DNA from: Bacteroidia bacterium
GTDB lineage: Bacteria; Bacteroidota; Bacteroidia; UKL13-3
Reading direction: 5' to 3'
Length of the DNA stretch: 40,563 nucleotides
NCBI GenBank assembly: GCA_025454975.1
Contig: JALONK010000030.1
Coordinates: 1-40,563 of the forward strand
The notes beneath the pieces are model-generated. The model was not told the DNA's origin, ran no database searches, and was given only the letters and a program-made list of their open reading frames with translations. Shown piece by piece: positions 10,101-18,211 of the stretch. Position 1 is the first letter of the stretch, and every line of letters starts with the position of its first letter. Made by a program: the position numbers and the translations under genes.

Positions 10101-11915
10101 GATTCGACGCGAGCCTTAACCTTTGTTGATGATTATTTTAGATTAAACTTTCCATCTTTTCTCAATAAGTACTTCAAAGGCGCAAGAGCTTTAGAAATTA
10201 ACCGTAACATCACTCCTAAAAAGTATAAACAACTGTTCGATTCCTTATCAGACGTGCAAAGGAAGATCATTGACGATAAAACATCACCATACATTGTAGT
10301 GGCTGCGGGTCCGGGTAGCGGAAAAACTAAGGTTTTGGTTCATAAATTGGCCTCTTTACTTTTAATGGAAGACGTGAAGCATGATCAATTACTGATGCTA
10401 ACTTTCTCAAGGGCTGCTGCTACTGAATTTAAAAAACGATTGATTGAACTCATTGGAAATGCAGCACATTATATTGATATCAAAACTTTTCATTCATATT
10501 GTTTTGACTTATTAGGAAAAATTGGGACAATTCATGATTCGGAATCAATTATAAAAGTAACAGTTGATAAAATTAAAAATAATGAAGTTGAAGCTAATAG
10601 AATTACAAAGACCGTTTTAGTTATTGATGAAGCTCAGGATATGAATGAAGCCGAGTTTGAATTGGTTAAGACATTGATGGATAGGAATGAGGAAATGAGG
10701 GTAATTTTAGTGGGTGATGATGATCAAAACATCTATGAATTTAGGGGATCAAATTCAAAATACCTGATAAGCTTTATAAAAGATAAAAACGCTACCAAGT
10801 ACGAGCTTGTTAAAAATTATAGAAGCAAAGCTAATTTAGTCTACTTCTCAAATCAGCTTGCTGAAACAATTAAACACAGGCTCAAAGAAGTTCCTATTCT
10901 ACCACATCAACCTGATTTGGGTAACTTAAAAATTGTTCATCACAAAGGGAATGAACTCATCTTACCTTTAATAGAAGACATACTAACTTCCGGGCTTTCA
11001 GGAACAACTTGTATATTAACACATAATAATGATGATGCATTACTGATTGTTGGGCTTTTAATAGAAAATGGGCTTCAAGCGAAACTAATTCAAACTAATA
11101 AAGAATTTAGTTTATATAATCTCGATGAGGTTCGTTTCTTTCTTAATCAGTTAAATTTAACGGAAGATACATTTGTGATTAGTGATGATGTTTGGGGCAA
11201 TGCCAAACGAAGTTTAATAAATGAATATCTGCGTAGTCCTAAATTAGAGATATGCAATAATTTAATAAAAGAGTTTGAACGGATTGCTTCAAAAACCAAG
11301 TACAAAACTGATTTCGAAATTTTTATAAGAGAATCAAAATTAGAGGATTTCATAAATGTAAATAGTGAAATTATTTTGGTTTCTACGATTCATAAATCAA
11401 AGGGCAGAGAATTTGATAATGTGTTCCTTCATCTACAAAATTTTGATATATCTAATGAAGAAAGGAAACGCGGACTTTATGTAGCCATGACAAGGGCTAA
11501 ACGTAACTTAACTATTCACCTAGACGGAAGTTATTTAGATAAGTTTGTGGTACAGGGTTTGGAAAGGACTGAATGTGATAAAGTTTATGCTAAACCATCA
11601 AACTTAACGATTCAATTATCACATAAAGATTTATATTTAAGCTATTTTGAATTTATACAAAAACGAATCAGTACTTTAAAGAGTGGTGATGAGTTGCATT
11701 TCTCGGAAGAAGGTTGTAAGAATGATAAAAATGAATTGGTGTTAAAGTTCTCACGTAACTTTATTAAGGATTTGATCGGATATAAACAAAGAGGATATGA
11801 GTTCAAAAGTGCGAAGGTAAACTTTATTGTTTATTGGAAGGGAGAAGACAAAGAAAATGAGGTTAAGATAATTTTACCTGAGCTTAATTTTAAGAAAAGT
11901 ATTGATAAGAAGTAG
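7098..11915 (+). CDS. Exonuclease-RecQ-UvrD fusion protein (1605 residues)
   Basis: One chain, several machines. Residues ~1-125 look like a DEDD 3'-5' exonuclease: FIDTE (D8, E10), GHNIIHHD (D58) and NNPLNDA (D112), but Asn stands where DEDDh enzymes have His. At 232-239 is CLTGCKYC, a possible metal site. Residues ~265-600 form a RecQ SF2 helicase: TGGGKS 286-291, DEAH 388-391, QEAGRAGRDE 576-585. A winged-helix-like stretch (~630-690) and a long linker follow. Residues ~1045-1480 are a UvrD SF1 helicase: GPGSGKT 1071-1077, DEAQD 1177-1181, GDDDQNIYEFRG 1206-1217, STIHKSKGREFD 1429-1440, YVAMTRAK 1461-1468. All ATPase motifs look intact, so two motors are expected. RecQ zinc cysteines are not evident after motif VI. 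Likely role: DNA unwinding and degradation in defence or repair (inference). Confidence 0.9.
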   Translation: MKSIAFIDTEIEPKTGKILDIGCIKNDGSTYHKSNVSELFNFIHEVQFICGHNIIHHDLKYLTKAISFNHEQIKHVVDTLYLSPLLFPTRPYHALLKDDKLQSEDMNNPLNDAKKARDLFLDEVTAFNQTEEDLKEIFYLLLKDKVEFKSFFHYIGYSINNHPIEQLIRHKFSSSICENANLQQMITEHSIELAYCLALINCNNRYSITPPWVLRNFPKVDKLMFLLRSKPCLTGCKYCNKAFDVHLGLKKYFGYDSYRTYEGEPLQEKAVKSAVENKSLLAVFPTGGGKSITFQVPALMAGEHSKGLTVVISPLQSLMKDQVDNLEKIQITEAVTINGLLDPIERAKSIERIMDGRASLLYISPESLRSKTIEKLLLTRKIVRFVIDEAHCFSSWGQDFRVDYLYIGDFIKQIQEKKNLDESIPISCFTATAKQKVIEDICAYFNDKLGIQLEVFPSKASRTNLKYEVFAKQDDEEKYNAVRDLINEKNCPTIIYVSRTKRAQIIAERLNEDGFNARAFHGKMDSREKTNNQDAFISGEVQIMVATSAFGMGVDKKDVGMVIHYEISDSLENYVQEAGRAGRDENINADCYVLFNEEDLGKHFILLNQTKINIHEIKQIWNAIKFLTKTKSSIQKSALEIARTAGWDDNVNEIETRVTTAIAALEEAGYIIRKHNVPRVFANSILTKSAQDAIIKIENSGKFNKEQKISATRIIKSLFSSKSSKSSDTDEAESRVDYLADHLGININQVISIINLLRDEKILADAKDLRAFIKRGEHKNRSLAIVQNFASIEKYLGQLFDEQERIFHIKELNEDAETKGYKDVTPNKIKTIINYWAIKNWIKRYNKDYSKNYIAGIACQSQDILNERLDKRHQIANFIVSYLYSQSNKSLNEVDTSQEEILTEFSILELQAQFEKQNQGLFNYKPTTEEIEDSLFFLSRINAIKIEGGFMVVYNKLTIERIEQNNRVQYKEQDYQKLNQFYNHKVQQIHIVGEYAKKMIDDSTRALTFVDDYFRLNFPSFLNKYFKGARALEINRNITPKKYKQLFDSLSDVQRKIIDDKTSPYIVVAAGPGSGKTKVLVHKLASLLLMEDVKHDQLLMLTFSRAAATEFKKRLIELIGNAAHYIDIKTFHSYCFDLLGKIGTIHDSESIIKVTVDKIKNNEVEANRITKTVLVIDEAQDMNEAEFELVKTLMDRNEEMRVILVGDDDQNIYEFRGSNSKYLISFIKDKNATKYELVKNYRSKANLVYFSNQLAETIKHRLKEVPILPHQPDLGNLKIVHHKGNELILPLIEDILTSGLSGTTCILTHNNDDALLIVGLLIENGLQAKLIQTNKEFSLYNLDEVRFFLNQLNLTEDTFVISDDVWGNAKRSLINEYLRSPKLEICNNLIKEFERIASKTKYKTDFEIFIRESKLEDFINVNSEIILVSTIHKSKGREFDNVFLHLQNFDISNEERKRGLYVAMTRAKRNLTIHLDGSYLDKFVVQGLERTECDKVYAKPSNLTIQLSHKDLYLSYFEFIQKRISTLKSGDELHFSEEGCKNDKNELVLKFSRNFIKDLIGYKQRGYEFKSAKVNFIVYWKGEDKENEVKIILPELNFKKSIDKK

Positions 11916-12077
11916 GTTATGCTGATTGAATATTTTTACTTTAATAAAGCTGATAACGATTACGGTATCATTCCAAACCACTCGTACGACTAATCCTCAT
12001 GAAACCGTCCCAATTTTTATTAGATAATTGAGTTAATTTAATCAGTTTGAAAAAGTAATAACCAATATAAATAGCAA

Positions 12078-14711
12078 ATGTTACTATTCTTAATTATTGT
12101 TTTTATTATTGTTATCGTTGTTGTTAATAGGTTAATTTTTTTGGCGAAAAATAAATACCAGGACCCAAATTATTTAGTACATCTTCAACATATCAATGAG
12201 TTTTTCCTACTTATAGAAGGATTCGATGATTATATAACTTGGGTATATAAAAATAAAATAAAGGAGCAATTTAAGGTCTCTGCGAAATTCTTTAAGTATA
12301 AAACATCTTATTATGCTAAAGAAGAGCGTGTAAGTAAATTTAATGATCTATATGCTAATTTAGATGACTATGTGATTAATCATAATAAAAATTATGTTAG
12401 GACACAGGTTCAAAAGTTACATGATTATTTTAATAATATTGAAGGGAAACAATTAGATGAACAACAACGTACAGCAGTAGTTACTGATGAGTATTCTAAT
12501 TTAATAATTGCAGGTGCAGGTTCAGGAAAAACTTTGACCATTTTAGCAAAAATAAAATATCTCATCGAAGTGAAAAAAATTGAACCCGAGGAGATATTAT
12601 TATTATCATTCACCGAAAAAACTGTAAGTGATTTAAATGATCGTATTAATAAGTTATCACTAAATGTTCAAGCTATGACCTTTCATAAATTAGGGTATAG
12701 CATAATAAAAAAATATCAAGATAATATTCCAACTGTAACAAATGAGAATACATTAATTAATACCATTAAAAACTATCTGACTGAAGAAATTTTTAAAGAC
12801 GAAGAAGCCCTGCAAGCATTCATTCAATTTGTTGCATGCTATTTGAATATACCTGAAGAACATGACAATTTTGATTCGTTAGGTGCAAAAATTGATGTAG
12901 AAAAGGGTATAGATTATCGAACTTTAAGATCAAAAACCTCATTAGATGCGTTACAAGGTGAAAAGGTTAAAAGCGTAGAAGAGTTAACAATCGCTAATTT
13001 CTTGTTTTTAAATGGTATTGAGTACGAGTATGAGAAACCTTACCCAATAAAAGGTATAGTATATCGCCCCGACTTTTATTTAAAAGATTATGATATTTGG
13101 TTGGAGCATTTTGGTGTGGATGAGAACAACAGGGCTAAATGGTTAACACCCCACAATGAAAAAAAATATATAGACGATATTGAAGTTAAAAGAAGAACTC
13201 ATGTTGAGAATAATACTAAGCTTTTAGAAACGTATTCATATTATAACAGAGATCATGTACTTTTAGCAAAACTGAAAGAAATGTTAGAAAAAGAGGGTGT
13301 TGTTTTCAAACCTCGTAACTCTGAAGAAATTTACAAACGAATCACCAATAATCAAGACCTTAACTTTGGAAGTGAGTTGATTAAATTGATTGAAAGCTTT
13401 ATTAATCTTAGTAAGTCAAGAAGATATACAAAGCAATCAATAATGAAAGATTTTTCAAATAATTTTAGATTTAAACGTTTGTTTTTAAGTGAACGTAAAG
13501 ACTTGTTCTTTCAATTTACACTGCCCATATTAGAAAGATATAATCTTATATTAGAAAGCAAGAATCAGATAGATTTTAATGATATGATAAATCATGCTAC
13601 TGATTTAATTGCGCATCATGAAACTAACTACGGATATAAATATATTTTAATTGATGAATACCAAGATATATCCGTTGCTAGATTTAATTTAATTAAAAAG
13701 ATACGCGAAATATGCGGGGCGAGATTAGTTTGTGTTGGAGATGATTGGCAATCTATTTATCGTTTTGCAGGTAGCGATATTAATTTGTTTAGTCATTTTG
13801 AAAAACATGTAGGTAAATCAGAAACTCTTTTAATAGAACAAACCTATCGTAATTCGCAAAGCATAATAAATATTTCAGCAAGATTTATTCAAAAAAATAA
13901 AAATCAAATTCCTAAAAATCCGATTTCAAAGAAGACTGATATTCTTGATCCATTAAAAATTTTGTACTATACAGACAATTCGTTGGAACAAGATTTTATT
14001 AACGAGATACAATTATTACAATCTAAATACGGCAATGCACCAATTTTAGTTTTAGGACGACATAGTTTTGACATTAATGACTTGCTTAATAATAGTAAAA
14101 AAATAAAATACCATGCGGTTTCTGATAAATTAACAGTTGAAGGTTTTGAGGAAATTGAAATTAAATATTTAACGGTACACCGTTCTAAAGGTTTAGAAGC
14201 AGCAAACGTTATTATATTAAACCTAAAAAATCATTTGTTGGGATTTCCTAACAAAATAACTGATGATCCTATTTTATCATTATTGTTAAGTGATGATGAA
14301 AAATTCATGTTTGCAGAGGAGCGCAGGTTATTTTACGTAGCACTTACAAGAACTCAGAATGAAATCATTTTATTTTCACCTGAGGATAAATCATTATTTG
14401 TTGATGAATTATTAATGGATAATCATTATTTGTTAACAAGAAGTCAAGGTTCATTAAATACAACATCTTGTCCGTACTGTAAGACAGGTAAGTTAAAAAT
14501 CAGACTAAATCCTAATAATGGAAATCAATTTTTAGGATGTTCACATTACCCTAGTTGTAATCAAACCTTTAACTCTATTGAAATTTTAGCAAATACAATA
14601 CTTTGTCCTTCTTGTTTAAGTGGTTTTATGGTAAAGCGTTCAAGTAGATTTGGGGATTTTTTAGGATGTACAAATTATCCGAGGTGTAATGAAGTGATAA
14701 ACTTAAAATAA
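12078..14711 (+). CDS. Membrane-anchored helicase-IV-like UvrD helicase with inserted nuclease domain and zinc ribbons
   Basis: An 877-residue SF1 helicase. Residues 3-22 are a strongly hydrophobic membrane segment. Helicase motifs: Q motif near 126, AGAGSGKT 145-152, DEYQD 526-530, GDDWQSIYRFAG 554-565, TVHRSKG 699-705 and FYVALTRTQ 752-760. Between motifs Ia and II, residues ~297-375 resemble a PD-(D/E)XK nuclease: E301/E302 in a helix, PDF (D332) and LEHFG (E343). Two topoisomerase-type C4 zinc ribbons close the protein (C798, C801, C821, C827; C843, C846, C864, C870). It lies 162 bases after the fusion helicase on the same strand and is the most AT-rich gene seen here (one sampled 60-base line, 13441-13500, has 12 G/C). 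Role inferred: DNA end processing at the membrane. Confidence 0.88.
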   Translation: MLLFLIIVFIIVIVVVNRLIFLAKNKYQDPNYLVHLQHINEFFLLIEGFDDYITWVYKNKIKEQFKVSAKFFKYKTSYYAKEERVSKFNDLYANLDDYVINHNKNYVRTQVQKLHDYFNNIEGKQLDEQQRTAVVTDEYSNLIIAGAGSGKTLTILAKIKYLIEVKKIEPEEILLLSFTEKTVSDLNDRINKLSLNVQAMTFHKLGYSIIKKYQDNIPTVTNENTLINTIKNYLTEEIFKDEEALQAFIQFVACYLNIPEEHDNFDSLGAKIDVEKGIDYRTLRSKTSLDALQGEKVKSVEELTIANFLFLNGIEYEYEKPYPIKGIVYRPDFYLKDYDIWLEHFGVDENNRAKWLTPHNEKKYIDDIEVKRRTHVENNTKLLETYSYYNRDHVLLAKLKEMLEKEGVVFKPRNSEEIYKRITNNQDLNFGSELIKLIESFINLSKSRRYTKQSIMKDFSNNFRFKRLFLSERKDLFFQFTLPILERYNLILESKNQIDFNDMINHATDLIAHHETNYGYKYILIDEYQDISVARFNLIKKIREICGARLVCVGDDWQSIYRFAGSDINLFSHFEKHVGKSETLLIEQTYRNSQSIINISARFIQKNKNQIPKNPISKKTDILDPLKILYYTDNSLEQDFINEIQLLQSKYGNAPILVLGRHSFDINDLLNNSKKIKYHAVSDKLTVEGFEEIEIKYLTVHRSKGLEAANVIILNLKNHLLGFPNKITDDPILSLLLSDDEKFMFAEERRLFYVALTRTQNEIILFSPEDKSLFVDELLMDNHYLLTRSQGSLNTTSCPYCKTGKLKIRLNPNNGNQFLGCSHYPSCNQTFNSIEILANTILCPSCLSGFMVKRSSRFGDFLGCTNYPRCNEVINLK

Positions 14712-14852
14712 GTTAATTATCATGTACATGCAATTTTATTTTTTAGACGTAATGAAAAGATAAAAACGTTTGTATCAATTTTTCATAAAAAGCGGTATAG
14801 CTGAAACCGAAATATTTATTAGAGTTTAATTACAATTAATTTTTAAAAAAAT

Positions 14853-14884
14853 AAGCTGTCTCTAAATGGTGTTAGAGACAGCTT
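14853..14884 (-). terminator. Terminator of the LOG-family gene (minus strand)
   Basis: A 13-bp perfect stem, AAGCTGTCTCTAA against its complement, loop of 6. On the minus strand it is followed by a run of seven T (14851-14845). There is no T tract on the plus side, so it serves the leftward gene ending at 14959. Confidence 0.85.
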
Positions 14885-14958
14885 AATGAATTATTTAACC
14901 AGCATAATTTTGGCTTGTGTGCACACCCTTTACGATAAGATAATAATTCACTTAAAGT

Positions 14959-15726
14959 TTATGCCGAATGTAAAAATTCGCCCAACCATTTTTTGGGTTT
15001 CATCACACGTTGTTTTTTCAAACCGAATTTGTCAATGGCAAACTTTTTTACATGGTTAGCAGCTTCTTCCACCGAGTCGGTGATTAGTAAATATTCTTTA
15101 ATTTCTGCTGCTGATACCGTTTTGTGAGTAACCATGTCTTCGGTAAGTTCGATTAAATTTTTCCAATATTCTTTACCAAATAACACTACAGGAAATTCTT
15201 TTATTTTTCCTGTTTGAATTAGTGTTAATGCTTCAAACATTTCATCCATAGTACCCCAACCACCCGGCATAATTACAAATGCATACGAATATTTAACCAA
15301 TAAAGTTTTACGAACGAAAAAATATTTAAACTCAACCGACGTTTGCACGAAGGGATTTTCTTTTTGTTCGTGAGGCAATACAATATTACATCCAACTGAA
15401 CGTCCACCGGCCTCAAATGCCCCACGGTTAGCGGCTTCCATAATTCCCGGACCGCCGCCTGTCATCACGGTAAATCCAAGTTTACTTAATGCAGCTCCCA
15501 TTTCCATAGCTTTAATATAATAAGGATGATCTTCTTTAAATCTGGCACTGCCAAAAACAGTTACACAGGGGCCAACGAAATGCAGCTTTTGAAATCCTTT
15601 AATAAACTCCCAGCATACTTTTAATACAAATCGAAGTTCACGCGTACGTGAACGAGGACCTTCCAAAAATCTTCTTTCCGAATGAAGAACTTTATCTTTT
15701 AATTGTTTTATATTTTTTTCAGTCAT
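14959..15726 (-). CDS. LOG-family (TIGR00730) Rossmann-fold protein
   Basis: The 255-residue protein carries the LOG/lysine-decarboxylase-like signature: VFGSARF near 60, MTGGGPGIMEAANRGAFEAGG and PGGWGTMDEMFEALTLIQTGKI. Characterised LOG proteins are cytokinin-type nucleoside 5'-monophosphate phosphoribohydrolases; the PGGxGTxxE motif holds the active-site residues. The N-terminal ~50 residues are an extra basic segment common in the longer group of these proteins. It is transcribed leftward behind the hmgA-hppD terminator (15739-15768), so it is probably an independent unit. Physiological substrate in this organism is unknown. Confidence 0.88.
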   Translation of the reverse strand: MTEKNIKQLKDKVLHSERRFLEGPRSRTRELRFVLKVCWEFIKGFQKLHFVGPCVTVFGSARFKEDHPYYIKAMEMGAALSKLGFTVMTGGGPGIMEAANRGAFEAGGRSVGCNIVLPHEQKENPFVQTSVEFKYFFVRKTLLVKYSYAFVIMPGGWGTMDEMFEALTLIQTGKIKEFPVVLFGKEYWKNLIELTEDMVTHKTVSAAEIKEYLLITDSVEEAANHVKKFAIDKFGLKKQRVMKPKKWLGEFLHSA

Positions 15727-15738
15727 AACTACTAAACG

Positions 15739-15768
15739 AAAAAAGACGCGAAATTGATTCGCGTCTTT
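15739..15768 (-). terminator. Terminator of the hmgA-hppD operon (minus strand)
   Basis: An 11-bp stem, AAAGACGCGAA with its complement TTCGCGTCTTT, loop ATTGA, followed on the minus strand by six T (15744-15739). It lies about 29 bases after the hppD stop. Confidence 0.88.
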
Positions 15769-15796
15769 ATGAATAACATGAATTTAAAATTATTAA

Positions 15797-16930
15797 TTAC
15801 AAATTCCCCCTGCGTTCTTGTTCACGTTCTAAGGCTTCAAATAAGGCTTTAAAGTTTCCTTTGCCAAATGATTTTGCTCCTTTACGCTGAATAATTTCAA
15901 AGAACATGGTAGGTCTGTCTTCCACAGGTTTTGTAAATAATTGTAACAAATATCCTTCATCATCTCTATCCACTAAAATGCCCAATTCTTTTAATGGTCC
16001 CATATCTTCTTCTATAGGTCCTACGCGGTCTAATAAATCATCATAATATGATTGTGGTACTTGTAAAAATTCAACTCCTCTTGATTTTAAATTTTTAACA
16101 GTATGTACAATATCTTTAGTAGCGATGGCAATGTGTTGTACTCCTTCTCCTTCATAAAAATCAAGGTATTCCTCCACCTGCGATTTCTTTTTACCTTCAG
16201 CCGGTTCGTTAATCGGGAATTTTACATAACCATTTCCATTGCTCATTACCTTACTCATTAATGCCGAGTATTCAGTGCTGATATCATTATCATCGAATGA
16301 TAAAATGTTTTTGAATCCCATCACTTCTTCATAAAATTTAACCCAAGGATTCATTTGGTTCCAACCCACATTTCCTACACAATGGTCAACATGTAATAGT
16401 CCGGCCGGCTCGGGATTGTATTCACTTTTCCACTCTACATAACCCGGCATAAACAATCCGTTATAATTTTTTCTTTCGATAAATAGATGTTCAACATCAC
16501 CATAAGTTTTTATACCACTTACACGCACTTCTCCATTTTTATCCTGTATCGTTTTAGGGTTTACCGTTCCTATTGCGCCGCGAGAGGTTGTTTTTTCAAA
16601 AGCTTCATAAGCATCATCAACCCAAAGTGCCAGATATTTTAAACCATCACCATGTTTCTTGTGGTGTTCAGCAATTTCACCTTTACTGCTTAAAGGCGAG
16701 GTTAAAATAAGTCGAACTTTATTTTGAACCAACACATAAGAGGCACGGTCTTTAATTCCGGTTTCAGGTCCGGCATAGGCTAAACTTTGAAATCCAAATG
16801 CCGTTTTATAAAAATGTGCTGATTGTTTTGCATTACCTACCCATAGTTCGATAAAATCGGTACCATTTAAAGGAAGGAAGTCGGTTTCTGTTGTTGTTTC
16901 TTTACTGTATGTAGTTTCCATTGTATTCAT
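15797..16930 (-). CDS. hppD: 4-Hydroxyphenylpyruvate dioxygenase
   Basis: Converts 4-hydroxyphenylpyruvate to homogentisate in tyrosine breakdown, using Fe(II) and O2. The frame is open to 16975, but ATG 16930-16928 is preferred: it lies one base after the hmgA stop and gives the usual N-terminus (377 residues). Two vicinal-oxygen-chelate halves are visible. The iron ligands are in HVDHCVGNV (H183), GVQHIAIAT (H266) and MFFEIIQR (E345). The C-terminal FGKGNFKALFEALEREQERRG is diagnostic. The gene is immediately downstream of hmgA, whose enzyme uses its product. Confidence 0.96.
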   Translation of the reverse strand: MNTMETTYSKETTTETDFLPLNGTDFIELWVGNAKQSAHFYKTAFGFQSLAYAGPETGIKDRASYVLVQNKVRLILTSPLSSKGEIAEHHKKHGDGLKYLALWVDDAYEAFEKTTSRGAIGTVNPKTIQDKNGEVRVSGIKTYGDVEHLFIERKNYNGLFMPGYVEWKSEYNPEPAGLLHVDHCVGNVGWNQMNPWVKFYEEVMGFKNILSFDDNDISTEYSALMSKVMSNGNGYVKFPINEPAEGKKKSQVEEYLDFYEGEGVQHIAIATKDIVHTVKNLKSRGVEFLQVPQSYYDDLLDRVGPIEEDMGPLKELGILVDRDDEGYLLQLFTKPVEDRPTMFFEIIQRKGAKSFGKGNFKALFEALEREQERRGNL

Positions 16931-16931
16931 A

Positions 16932-18089
16932 TTATTCAACCCACGATTTATAATAGTGCGGATCTTCCATATCAAGTGCCGCTTGTGTTATTTGTAAAGG
17001 ATAAAAAGGATCAATCATTACTGCTAATTCTTTTGTTTCCGTTTTTCCGATTGATTTTTCAACAGTGCCCGGATGCGGTCCATGAGGGATACCTTTCGGG
17101 TGTAAACTTATCATACCGCGTTCAACATGTTTTCTGCTCATAAAATCACCATCAACATAATAAAGCACTTCATCACTATCAACATTACTATGGTTGTAAG
17201 GTGCAGGAATTGAAAGCGGATGATAGTCGTACAATCGAGGTACGAAAGAACAAATTACAAAATTGTGTCCTTCGAATGTTTGATGAATTGGCGGAGGCAT
17301 GTGCACACGTCCGGTTATTGGTTCATAGTTATGAATGCTAAATCCATAAGGATATTGATAACCATCCCAACCGATAGCATCAAATGGATGCGTTGCATAA
17401 GTATAAGGGAATATGGTATCTTGTTTTTTAATGAGCACTTTAAAAGACCCAACTTCGTCGTGGGTTTCTTTTAATACCGGTAATTTAATGTCTCTTTCAC
17501 AGTAAGGTGAATGTTCTAAAAATTGCCCGAACGAGTTTAAATATCTTTTAGGTGGACGAATAGGCGAAAAACTTTCAGTAATAAACAACCTGTTATTTTC
17601 GTCGTTAAAAGTTATTTGATAAATTATGCCTCTAGGGATAACTAAATAATCGCCATACTCAAAATTAATTTCACCGTATAATGTAATTAATTTACCACTT
17701 CCTTCATGCACAAAAATTACTTCGTCGGCATCGGCATTTTTAAAAAAGTAATCGTTCATACTTTTCTTAGGAGCGGCACTAGATAAGTAAACATCCGAGT
17801 TAAACAGGGTGTACACTCTACTGGCTAAATAATCATCAACCGGTTTAGTTTTAAAGGTTAAAAAACTTCTGTTTTGTAAATTTTTTTTCAGGGCAGCTTG
17901 CGGTGCCATCGGGTAAGGTTCGCCAATTTGTTTTACCAAAGTTGGTGGGTGGCAATGATAAACCAAACTGTAGATGCTGCTGAAGCCTTCTGTACTTACC
18001 AGTTCCTCGGCATATAAACTACCGTCAGGTTTTCTAAATTGGGTGTGTCTTTTTTCAGGTATATTACCTTGTTTATGATAAAAAGGCAT
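16932..18089 (-). CDS. hmgA: Homogentisate 1,2-dioxygenase
   Basis: Opens the ring of homogentisate to maleylacetoacetate, using Fe(II). The 385 residues show the cupin-type fold of the family. Ligand candidates are H300 and E307 in APYNHSNVDSDEVLYYVDG and H336 in HPKGIPHGPHPG; PFDAIGWDGYQYPYGF is another conserved stretch. The length is a little shorter than the ~430-440 of proteobacterial and human forms and fits the Bacteroidota type. It is the first gene of the tyrosine-catabolism operon. The final fumarylacetoacetase and the isomerase are not in this window. Confidence 0.95.
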   Translation of the reverse strand: MPFYHKQGNIPEKRHTQFRKPDGSLYAEELVSTEGFSSIYSLVYHCHPPTLVKQIGEPYPMAPQAALKKNLQNRSFLTFKTKPVDDYLASRVYTLFNSDVYLSSAAPKKSMNDYFFKNADADEVIFVHEGSGKLITLYGEINFEYGDYLVIPRGIIYQITFNDENNRLFITESFSPIRPPKRYLNSFGQFLEHSPYCERDIKLPVLKETHDEVGSFKVLIKKQDTIFPYTYATHPFDAIGWDGYQYPYGFSIHNYEPITGRVHMPPPIHQTFEGHNFVICSFVPRLYDYHPLSIPAPYNHSNVDSDEVLYYVDGDFMSRKHVERGMISLHPKGIPHGPHPGTVEKSIGKTETKELAVMIDPFYPLQITQAALDMEDPHYYKSWVE

Positions 18090-18211
18090 AGTTTATTTTA
18101 TTCTTTAGGGATGTAATTTGAATTAATTTTTTCAATTAAGCCAACTTATTTAGTTTTTTTGTGACTTCTATATATAGAAACCGTAAGCAACAAATGTATT
18201 TTAAAACACGT

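Noticed and set aside
11919-11993. 24-codon frame between the two large helicase genes
   Set aside because: No ribosome site, no conserved features and very short; likely chance.
14721-14730. Perfect 10-base palindrome CATGTACATG after the third cassette gene
   Set aside because: Short, single, and with no matching copy at the other end of the cassette, so not evidence of an attachment site.
14890-14930. Minus-strand peptide ending QAKIMLVK*, like the end of a T9SS C-terminal domain
   Set aside because: An in-frame stop lies only about 12 codons upstream and no other part of such a domain is present; too short to call a remnant.
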